Assembly (NCBI GenBank): GCA_030641245.1
Contig: DAOWHU010000056.1
Span: forward strand, 1-10,631
Reading direction: 5' to 3'
Source of the DNA: a bacterium
GTDB lineage: Bacteria; Patescibacteriota; Minisyncoccia; Moranbacterales; DUUL01
DNA: 10,631 nucleotides
Shown here piece after piece: positions 6,014 to 10,631 of this stretch. The number at the start of each line of letters is the position of its first letter. Positions within the stretch are counted from its first letter, which is position 1. The notes beneath the pieces are model-generated. The model saw only the letters and a list, made by a program, of their open reading frames with translations. It ran no database searches and was not told the DNA's origin. The translations under genes were made by a program, and so were the position numbers.

Positions 6014-6349
6014 CTAGACAGTCAAAGCCCACTTCCCATTTTCATACCTAGCTACTATGTTTCCTCCTTCTGGAATTCCGCCCTTGTCGTAGAAAGTTAT
6101 ACTAACATTAGAAGTTAAACTTTTCATCCCTCCTGGATGCTGTCCTTTTCTCATATACTCATATTCTATTTTATATTCTTCGGTAACAATATTGACTTCT
6201 CGTAAATAAGTTCCTTGCTCATCATCTAACTCCCGACCAACTTCAAATTTCCTTCCAGCAATTAAATTGGTCAAGACCTCTACTATCTCCTCCTTTGTAG
6301 GAATATCTTCTTTTTTGTTTTCGAATCCCCCTGTAAATTTTTCACTCAT
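6014..6349 (-). CDS. Hypothetical protein upstream of mnmA, 111 aa
   Basis: I do not recognise a named family. The protein is soluble and acidic in its first half, with a helical segment (EEIVEVLTNLIAG, about 20-32), followed by what looks like a beta-rich C-terminal half: EYKIEYEYMRKG, SNVSITFYDKGG and NIVARYENGKWALTV. It has no cysteine, signal peptide or membrane segment. It lies 25 bases before mnmA in the same direction and probably shares its transcript, but nothing in the sequence ties it to tRNA thiolation. A -10-like TATGAT lies 40 bases upstream (complement of 6389-6394). No Shine-Dalgarno sequence precedes the ATG. Confidence 0.75.
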   Translation of the reverse strand: MSEKFTGGFENKKEDIPTKEEIVEVLTNLIAGRKFEVGRELDDEQGTYLREVNIVTEEYKIEYEYMRKGQHPGGMKSLTSNVSITFYDKGGIPEGGNIVARYENGKWALTV

Positions 6350-6388
6350 AATTTTTTATTAAAATTTTTACAAGACTACCCCCAATCT

Positions 6389-6394
6389 ATCATA
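6389..6394 (-). promoter_or_regulatory. Possible -10 box for the 111-aa gene and mnmA
   Basis: TATGAT on the leftward strand matches the -10 consensus at 5/6 positions. No good -35 box is present 16-18 bases upstream, where a T-rich tract lies instead. Its location between the terminator-like hairpin at 6412-6426 and the start codon makes it the best local candidate. Confidence 0.35.
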
Positions 6395-6411
6395 TTTTCC
6401 GCTCAAAAACA

Positions 6412-6426
6412 AAAAGGTGCCCTTTT
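6412..6426 (-). terminator. Short terminator-like hairpin
   Basis: AAAAGG (6412-6417) pairs with CCTTTT (6421-6426) around a 3-base loop. Leftward it is followed by a T-rich tract (TTTTTGTTTTTG), as in an intrinsic terminator. It would block read-through from the accessory region on the right into the 111-residue gene and mnmA. The stem is short and has only two G-C pairs. Confidence 0.4.
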
Positions 6427-6504
6427 CCGAAACCTCTTTTTGCGCATAAAGACTATTTTAGATTTTCAGTTGGAGTTATTTTTCGAAATAGTAAACACCC
6501 ACCA

Positions 6505-6533
6505 AAAAACACCCCGTCAATAGAGGTGTTTTT
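6505..6533. terminator. Bidirectional terminator-like hairpin
   Basis: AAAAACACC (6505-6513) pairs perfectly with GGTGTTTTT (6525-6533) around an 11-base loop. A-rich and T-rich flanks make it competent on both strands in principle. It lies in a 340-base gap without genes between the 111-residue and 198-residue genes, next to the left copy of the 60-bp repeat. Confidence 0.6.
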
Positions 6534-6543
6534 GCTATGGTCT

Positions 6544-6603
6544 GCGGGACAGACTGAACGACGTTCGAACTTTTTTTATGGAAAATAGAAAGAAATTTAG
6601 TTT
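6544..6603. repeat. Left copy of 60-bp direct repeat
   Basis: This 60-base segment matches 7988-8047 at 55 of 60 positions by direct comparison; all five differences are transitions. Both copies contain GAACGACGTTC, a near-palindrome. The pair enclose the 198-residue gene and the second GIY-YIG gene in the same orientation, as expected of repeats bounding an inserted or duplicated segment. Confidence 0.85.
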
Positions 6604-6618
6604 CAGTAATTGAAATGT

Positions 6619-6658
6619 AAAAAGGAGCATAAGATTATAGTTCATCTTATACTCCTTT
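6619..6658 (-). terminator. Intrinsic terminator of the 198-aa gene
   Basis: Two 15-base arms (6621-6635 and 6644-6658) pair around an 8-base loop. The single non-complementary position becomes a G-U pair in the leftward RNA but an A-C mismatch in the rightward RNA, which shows that the leftward transcript is the functional one. The leftward strand continues with five T residues (6623-6619). It begins 32 bases after the stop of the 198-residue gene. Confidence 0.75.
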
Positions 6659-6689
6659 GAATTAGAAGAAATTACTTCCATTGTTTTAT

Positions 6690-7286
6690 TTAATATCTTT
6701 CGATGACAACCCCAAGGCCCTTTTCAATCCAAGAGGAGTCTGCCATACCTGCCAATCCCACGCCTTCAATCAAAATAACAAACCATTTAATGAAATAATT
6801 ATCAGAACTTTGCATTGGGTTCGCTATACCTTTCAAGACATAACGTCCAGGAGGAGCAATGACTTGCTCGTATTTGTCCAAAGAAGTTAGTTCGAGGTCT
6901 TTTGTTAGTGTTACTCGCATAGCATTGGACACCCTTTCCGTCCAAGATGATATTCCCAGACAAGCGAGAATAAACTTCTCAGTAAAACCGTAAAATCCCT
7001 TGCGATCGGTAATTAAGTTTGCTTGAAGCAATTCCTCAAATACAAGAAAGTCCTTACTGAGGAATTTTTTAATTTCATTCCAAGTAAACGTTGGCCAACA
7101 TCCAAGCCTATTTTTTTGTGCATCCTGCGCAAAAATAACCAATTGCCGAGCTGCACATTCTGCGTCATCAGTCGCATTCCTGTACAGATTATAAAAATGA
7201 TTATTAGTGTTGATGTGATGAGGTTTCACCGGACAAGTACCCAGCTCTAACTCTTTTTCCGGAATTTCTTTCTCAAATAATTTCAT
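6690..7286 (-). CDS. Hypothetical protein, 198 aa, in repeat-bounded segment
   Basis: I do not recognise this protein. Residues about 35-110 look mainly helical, and the WPTFTWNEIKKFLSKDF stretch followed by FEELLQANLI could be a helix-turn-helix or winged-helix-like fold; that is inference. The C-terminal part is more hydrophobic (NYFIKWFVILIEGVGLAGM, about 162-180) and might be a buried or membrane-associated segment. The three cysteines (residues 18, 44 and 63) show no metal-site spacing. Expression signals are unusually complete for this window: a perfect consensus promoter (7367-7395), GAGGAG (complement of 7296-7301) nine bases before the ATG, and an intrinsic terminator. It is therefore a single-gene transcription unit. 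Its position between direct repeats suggests cargo of a mobile or duplicated segment. Confidence 0.8.
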   Translation of the reverse strand: MKLFEKEIPEKELELGTCPVKPHHINTNNHFYNLYRNATDDAECAARQLVIFAQDAQKNRLGCWPTFTWNEIKKFLSKDFLVFEELLQANLITDRKGFYGFTEKFILACLGISSWTERVSNAMRVTLTKDLELTSLDKYEQVIAPPGRYVLKGIANPMQSSDNYFIKWFVILIEGVGLAGMADSSWIEKGLGVVIERY

Positions 7287-7366
7287 CTCTTTTTTCTCCT
7301 CGATTTGATTAGTTCTTAAAAGGATATAAATAATAAAAATAATAGGTACTAAAAATTTAACCCTTC

Positions 7367-7395
7367 ATTATATATCAACTTTCTTGTTTTGTCAA
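7367..7395 (-). promoter_or_regulatory. Perfect consensus sigma-70 promoter
   Basis: Leftward, TTGACA (complement of 7390-7395) and TATAAT (complement of 7367-7372) are separated by exactly 17 bases. Both hexamers match the consensus at 6/6. Transcription should start near 7360, giving the 198-residue gene a leader of about 74 bases. It lies 33 bases from the right-hand palindromic repeat at 7428. Confidence 0.85.
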
Positions 7396-7427
7396 TAACG
7401 CACAAGGTTTACTAATTTTTACACCAA

Positions 7428-7513
7428 AAAATGACTATGTCATTTTGTGGCGGGCCACGTTTCGTGACTCGCAACGAATGGCGGGCCACGTCGTTCGCGA
7501 ACGACGTGGCGGG
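7428..7513. repeat. Palindromic GC-rich repeat, left copy (one 31-bp unit)
   Basis: The copy begins with the perfect hairpin AAAATGAC-TAT-GTCATTTT (7428-7446). One 31-base unit starting GGCGGGCCACG follows (7449-7479), then a second partial unit that runs into a perfect 24-base palindrome (7486-7509, half-site CCACGTCGTTCG). The matching copy at 7876-7992 is in the same orientation. The GC content is far above the surrounding DNA. It is placed just downstream of the second GIY-YIG gene, between that gene and the promoter of the 198-residue gene. Confidence 0.9.
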
Positions 7514-7539
7514 GACAACCGGATTTGGCGTCAAGTCAC

Positions 7540-7797
7540 TCAAGTTAAACTTCTTTTTATTCTCTCCATCAATGGTTTCCAGACTGAACCGCTTTTTTTA
7601 ATGCTGGACTCTCTTTCTCTGGCAACTTTTTCGCTTGAATAAGCCTCGTAATAGACTAGTTTCAATGGTCTATAAGCTTTGGTGGATTGAACCTCTCCGT
7701 TGTTATGTTGTTTAAAGCGTCTTTTCAAGTCAGAAGTTGAGCCTTTATAAAACCAGTTTTTATTTTTGTTAGATTGAAGAATATAGACGTACCACAT
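7540..7797 (-). CDS. Small GIY-YIG domain endonuclease, second copy
   Basis: This is a second single-domain GIY-YIG nuclease, 85 residues, only distantly similar to the one at 1263-1553. The motif is V4-Y5-I6 with Y17-K18-G19 in place of the usual YIG, then R27 and H31, and E63 as the likely metal-binding glutamate. The STKAYRPLKLVYYE stretch is typical of the UPF0213-like group. The Lys in place of the middle residue of the second motif is unusual, but the catalytic Tyr, Arg and Glu remain. It ends in TGA, whereas the other complete genes end in TAA or TAG. Palindromic direct repeats lie 26 bases downstream and 78 bases upstream, and a long hairpin sits immediately before the start codon. 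The arrangement suggests a nuclease linked to these repeats. Confidence 0.9.
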   Translation of the reverse strand: MWYVYILQSNKNKNWFYKGSTSDLKRRFKQHNNGEVQSTKAYRPLKLVYYEAYSSEKVARERESSIKKSGSVWKPLMERIKRSLT

Positions 7798-7799
7798 AA

Positions 7800-7834
7800 A
7801 AAATAAGGTTAAGAAAAAATCTTAGCCTTATTTT
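7800..7834. terminator. Long hairpin directly upstream of the GIY-YIG start codon
   Basis: Two 15-base arms (7800-7814 and 7820-7834) pair around a 5-base A loop. The one non-complementary position is a U-G pair in the rightward RNA but A-C in the leftward RNA, and T-runs are present on the right end. This makes it look like a rightward terminator, although no rightward gene precedes it. It begins 2 bases from the leftward start codon, so if transcribed leftward it would lie against the ribosome-binding region and could limit translation of the nuclease. Confidence 0.55.
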
Positions 7835-7875
7835 AACATATACTCGCGAAATTGTGACCCGAACAATATACCAAC

Positions 7876-7992
7876 AAAATGACTATGTCATTTTGTGGCG
7901 GGCCACGTTTCGTGACTCGCAACGAATGGCGGGCCACGTTTCGTGACTCGCAACGAATGGCGAGCCACGTCGTTCGCGAACGACGTGGCGGG
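7876..7992. repeat. Palindromic GC-rich repeat, right copy (two 31-bp units)
   Basis: Compared with the left copy at 7428-7513, this copy has the same hairpin (7876-7894), two consecutive and identical 31-base units (7897-7927 and 7928-7958), and then the terminal part with the perfect 24-base palindrome (7965-7988). Apart from the extra unit, the two copies differ at one base (GGCGAG in place of GGCGGG at 7959-7964). The repeat runs directly into the right copy of the 60-bp repeat, sharing bases 7988-7992. Confidence 0.9.
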
Positions 7993-8047
7993 ACAAACTG
8001 AACGACGTTCGAACTTTCTTTATGGAAGATAGAAAAAAACTTAGTTT
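7988..8047. repeat. Right copy of 60-bp direct repeat
   Basis: This copy is 55/60 identical to 6544-6603 and in the same orientation. It is fused to the end of the palindromic repeat, whereas the left copy has no such repeat beside it. The 188-residue gene's stop lies 37 bases to the right. There is no gene in the 286 bases between 7798 and 8083; that gap holds the hairpin and the repeats described here. Confidence 0.85.
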
Positions 8048-8083
8048 AACTCAATAAAAAACTCCGACTACTCTAATATCTAA

Positions 8084-8650
8084 TTATTTTTCCTTTAATA
8101 TGAATTTAAAAGAGCCCAGTCTCGCAGTTTTGTTTTTTGTTTTATTCATATCAACCCTAAATGTAATTTGCTCATCATCACCTTTTTCATAAGAAAATTT
8201 ACGCACCCTCCCATTATTTTTAGTCAATGGGCAATCTATCAATATTTCTACTAGCAATTTCTTGAACCTAAACCATTTATTGCCTTTTTCAATAAGGTCA
8301 ACTGATAATCCCTTTGTATTAAGAAAATTTCGCAACTCTTCTTTCAAATCCAAAAAAGAATAAAAGTTTTTTTCTCGCTTCTTGAAAATACATGATAGTT
8401 CTTTCAAATTATTAGTATCTGGAAAAGCAGCTTCAATCCTATTCAAAATTTCCTTTGTGTCTTTTCTGTCCATTTCTATGTGTAATATCCAATTACAATA
8501 AAAATATAAATTTGGATAACCTCTTTTTTCGATTTGAAGCCCTCTGTCAATGCATTTTCTTATTTCGGCTAACAGATACAGAACCTTTGGCTCAGTATCT
8601 ATGTCATTATTAAGCTCTTTTGATATTTTGAGTAAAATTGCTGATTTCAT
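8084..8650 (-). CDS. Hypothetical protein, 188 aa
   Basis: I do not recognise a named family. The N-terminal half (about 1-110) appears helical, with a distinctive aromatic patch YPNLYFYCNWILHIEMDR (about 45-62); the C-terminal part (about 125-188) is basic and beta-rich. It has no signal peptide, no membrane segment and no recognisable catalytic motif. It is the last of three leftward genes, 143 bases after the 53-residue ORF. No Shine-Dalgarno sequence precedes the ATG. Its base composition is as AT-rich as its neighbours. Confidence 0.75.
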   Translation of the reverse strand: MKSAILLKISKELNNDIDTEPKVLYLLAEIRKCIDRGLQIEKRGYPNLYFYCNWILHIEMDRKDTKEILNRIEAAFPDTNNLKELSCIFKKREKNFYSFLDLKEELRNFLNTKGLSVDLIEKGNKWFRFKKLLVEILIDCPLTKNNGRVRKFSYEKGDDEQITFRVDMNKTKNKTARLGSFKFILKEK

Positions 8651-8793
8651 ATCTCACAATAAATTAAAAATAAAAATGAAACAAACTAAGTAATATTTAA
8701 TTTTTCCGTAAAAAACTCTTAGTTAAACTAATTGAGGCATCGACAAGATGTAAATAAAATATAGGTCTCTGAATAAATCTTCTGAAATCAATT

Positions 8794-8955
8794 TTAATTG
8801 TTTTTTGTTTCTACGTCCTTCTTATTTCGTTGGTCTATTTTTAAAAGTAAATCAAAAAATCCAATAAAATTATTTTCAGCTTCAAAAACCCCTTGATTAG
8901 TCAGTTCCTTGCCACTCAATTCTTCGTAAAATTCTTTATCACATTCTTTATTCAT
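8794..8955 (-). CDS. Small hypothetical protein, 53 aa
   Basis: A complete 53-codon frame begins at the ATG 8953-8955 and ends in TAA. The product is acidic at the N-terminus (MNKECDKEFYEELSGKELT), followed by a hydrophobic helix-like stretch (NNFIGFFDLLLKIDQRNKK, about 28-46) and a polar tail. The amphipathic composition looks like a real protein rather than a chance frame. It lies 53 bases after the stop of the large upstream gene in the same direction. I see no ribosome-binding site. It fills most of the 358-base gap between the 188-residue gene and the large gene. Confidence 0.55.
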   Translation of the reverse strand: MNKECDKEFYEELSGKELTNQGVFEAENNFIGFFDLLLKIDQRNKKDVETKNN

Positions 8956-9008
8956 AGACTATTCACACAAATGCTAATATTATTTTGTCCTCTTGTTTGC
9001 TCAATTTT

Positions 9009-10631
9009 CTAATTAACTAGAAAATCACAAAAATCAAAGAACCTCTTGAATAACAACATACACGAGGTCTTGTCCTTGTTTACTTCATATGCTTTCATTA
9101 TATTCAAAAATCCTTCATGACCACTATGTTTTTTCAAGTAAACTATCATCTCATCCTTCGTGTCAAAATTATCAAGACAAGCCGCTAGGGCAAAATGAAA
9201 ATATCTAGAGTTTGCCGTAAAAAAATCAGTATGCGGGTAATTATTTTTTTTCAAGAGTTTTATTAAAGGTTCTATATTTCCCGATAGTTCGTAGGTTTTT
9301 TCAACAAGAGATTTCCAGGATTCAGCTTTTTTGAGAATAATTTCATTTCTGTAATTTCCAATTTTTCTAAAACAACCATTTAATTTCTGTCTAGTTTTCG
9401 CGCTTTTTATTTCCCTTACAAAATCGGTTTCCGTGTATTTTTCTTCTTTACTAGGCTTGGCAGAAAAGACTCTTTCTTGTTTTTTTTCTTCGGGTATATT
9501 GTATTTTTTATTATATTTTTTACATAAGTCCCTAAAAGTTTTTTTCTCTTTTTTAAAATCCATATCTCTCAAATAATAATCCAGTCCCTCTTTTTTCATT
9601 TCCTCAATCTGATCATAGGCAATTTCAAATGCTCTTCTTCTTTCTTCGTCAGTATAAAATCCGCTTAAAGATAAAGATAAATAAACCAAAAATTTTTGCT
9701 CATATGAGTCGGCAAATGGCCTATTCTCATAATCATTATGAACTCTGTATCTTCCAACTTCGTCTTTAACTTCATCTAGTGATAGTCCCATTTTAATTTT
9801 CTCAAGAATAATTATAGTCAAGGCAGAGTTGTTGACGTTGTGTCTCCCTTTCTCTGTGTACAATTTTTCTTTTAATTTTTCAGCGAGTTTAAGATCATAT
9901 TTGCTAACTAGTTCTAGAACGTTATATGAACCACGCCAGGTTCCATCCCCATCAGTTATTTGACTAACACGAAGAGTAAGGTTGAATAACTTAGTTGCAT
10001 ATTCAATCAATTCATCTTTTTTAAGCCAATTGTTTCGCCATACTATCTCAAGAGCGTCGACTAGATGATAGCTTACGATTATATCTTTTCTCCAGCCGTG
10101 TCTCAATATCCCCTCATTTATACCTTTTGAAATATAGTAAATTGCTTTTTCTTGGTTAAGAGTAGACAAAAAAATTGCTAAATCAAAACAAGTGTCCACA
10201 TAAGAAGGAAAGTCATCGTCCCACTCTTCTAGCTCTTGAGAAATTTTTTCAACATCCTGCTCATTGGTTATTGCGCCAAAGAGCTCCTTGTTTTTGGTTC
10301 TTAGATTTTTCAAAAATGAGCCTGGGATAATTTCCTCGCTACCATCAAATAATAAATTTTTAATTGGCAACAATTGATCAATTTTATTTTTAGAGTTGGC
10401 GAAGATAACGCTCCACAACGAAGAGACTTCGCTCTTAAGATAAGACCCTCCATACCTATGATGAGTTCTTATGTAAGAAAGGAATTTTCTAGCAATTTCG
10501 CTCACCTTTTTCTGAAGCATAATGACGCTTATAGCTTCCTGAAAAAGTGCGGCAAAAAGAAATAGTTCGTCATAATAACGAGCTAGTTGTTTGTCAGGAT
10601 CTTTTAATAAAGAAGGAAAGTCGTTTAAATC
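9009..10631 (-). CDS. Large helical protein of unknown function (N-terminus outside window)
   Basis: The frame is open from the stop at 9009 to the right edge: at least 540 residues, with the N-terminus missing. The ATG at 10518-10520 is only an internal Met; the 37 upstream codons are open and protein-like (for example LARYYDELFLFAALFQEAI). The visible part is almost entirely alpha-helical with TPR/HEAT-like spacing, such as EKAIYYISKGINEG and DELIEYATKLFNLTLRVS. A charged low-complexity linker (KKYNKKYNIPEEKKQER) separates it from a C-terminal helical domain of about 140 residues. No nucleotide-binding, nuclease or transmembrane motif is visible. The layout would fit the superhelical C-terminal region of a larger scaffold or sensor protein, but that is inference and the missing part would decide it. 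Confidence 0.8.
   Translation of the reverse strand, partial: DLNDFPSLLKDPDKQLARYYDELFLFAALFQEAISVIMLQKKVSEIARKFLSYIRTHHRYGGSYLKSEVSSLWSVIFANSKNKIDQLLPIKNLLFDGSEEIIPGSFLKNLRTKNKELFGAITNEQDVEKISQELEEWDDDFPSYVDTCFDLAIFLSTLNQEKAIYYISKGINEGILRHGWRKDIIVSYHLVDALEIVWRNNWLKKDELIEYATKLFNLTLRVSQITDGDGTWRGSYNVLELVSKYDLKLAEKLKEKLYTEKGRHNVNNSALTIIILEKIKMGLSLDEVKDEVGRYRVHNDYENRPFADSYEQKFLVYLSLSLSGFYTDEERRRAFEIAYDQIEEMKKEGLDYYLRDMDFKKEKKTFRDLCKKYNKKYNIPEEKKQERVFSAKPSKEEKYTETDFVREIKSAKTRQKLNGCFRKIGNYRNEIILKKAESWKSLVEKTYELSGNIEPLIKLLKKNNYPHTDFFTANSRYFHFALAACLDNFDTKDEMIVYLKKHSGHEGFLNIMKAYEVNKDKTSCMLLFKRFFDFCDFLVN

Larger units (their letters stand above)
6544..8047. mobile_element. Putative repeat-bounded accessory segment with GIY-YIG nuclease
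   Basis: Direct 60-bp repeats mark both ends of about 1.5 kb that contains one unknown gene with its own promoter and terminator, one GIY-YIG nuclease gene, and two large palindromic repeats. No transposase or integrase is present. I infer either an insertion by an unknown mechanism or a segment formed by recombination between dispersed repeats. The boundaries are defined only by the repeat ends and could be wrong if the repeats are common elsewhere in the genome. Confidence 0.4.

Noticed and set aside
6350..6689. Possible tRNA or small gene in the 340-base gap
   Set aside because: Only terminator-like hairpins and the 60-bp repeat are found; no cloverleaf or reasonable frame is visible.
7540..7542. 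UGA stop as a sign of an altered genetic code (UGA = Gly, as in SR1/Gracilibacteria)
   Set aside because: No other frame contains an internal UGA and glycine is encoded by GGN throughout; the homology of the GIY-YIG protein ends at a normal length.
7445..7642. Rightward 65-codon frame as a gene
   Set aside because: It runs through the palindromic repeat and then antisense to the GIY-YIG gene; its product has no protein-like features.
7428..7992. CRISPR array built from the 31-bp units
   Set aside because: The units are directly adjacent with no spacers, only one or two per block, and no cas gene is visible.
10518..10520. ATG as the true start of the large right-edge gene
   Set aside because: The frame stays open for 37 more codons to the window edge with protein-like sequence and there is no ribosome-binding site at this ATG; the gene is treated as partial.

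Overview
The window is AT-rich and comes from a bacterium with compact, mostly short genes that nearly all read on the minus strand. The combination of a soluble NADH-linked [FeFe] hydrogenase, two tiny free-standing GIY-YIG nucleases, weak or absent Shine-Dalgarno sequences and many small unknown proteins suggests a Candidate Phyla Radiation (Patescibacteria, Parcubacteria-like) genome. This placement is inference; no rRNA or phylogenetic marker is present. The standard bacterial code fits: no reading frame contains an internal UGA, and the only gene ending in UGA is the GIY-YIG gene at 7540-7797.

Region 1 (1-3347) is a hydrogenase operon read leftward. It runs from a good sigma-70-like promoter (3319-3347), through a NuoE/HydC-like [2Fe-2S] subunit (2833-3282) and a NuoF/HydB-like flavin subunit (1604-2827), to the catalytic HydA-like subunit, of which the first 402 residues are visible (1-1206). 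Together they should form a cytosolic enzyme exchanging electrons between NAD(H) and protons/H2. A GIY-YIG nuclease gene (1263-1553) with hairpins on both sides fills the whole space between the NuoF-like stop and the hydA start codon.

Region 2 (3395-4372) holds a 73-residue unknown gene followed by a 19-codon ORF with a consensus ribosome-binding site. Diverging from them is a hydrophobic membrane protein of the ECF-S-like family often labelled 'iron hydrogenase' in databases. The two directions are served by promoters whose -10 boxes overlap (3750-3756).

Region 3 (4369-6411) has a coiled-coil small protein, a structured intergenic stretch, the tRNA 2-thiouridylase gene mnmA, and a 111-residue unknown gene just upstream of mnmA.

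Region 4 (6412-8047) looks like accessory DNA. An unknown gene (6690-7286) with a perfect consensus promoter and its own terminator lies next to a second GIY-YIG gene (7540-7797). Direct repeats enclose them at two scales: an outer 60-bp pair (6544-6603 and 7988-8047, 55/60 identical) and an inner pair of GC-rich palindromic repeats (7428-7513 and 7876-7992). The inner pair differ by one extra 31-bp unit.

Region 5 (8084-10631) is a run of three unrecognised genes: 188 aa, 53 aa, and a helical protein of at least 540 aa whose reading frame runs off the right edge. Their function cannot be assigned from sequence alone.
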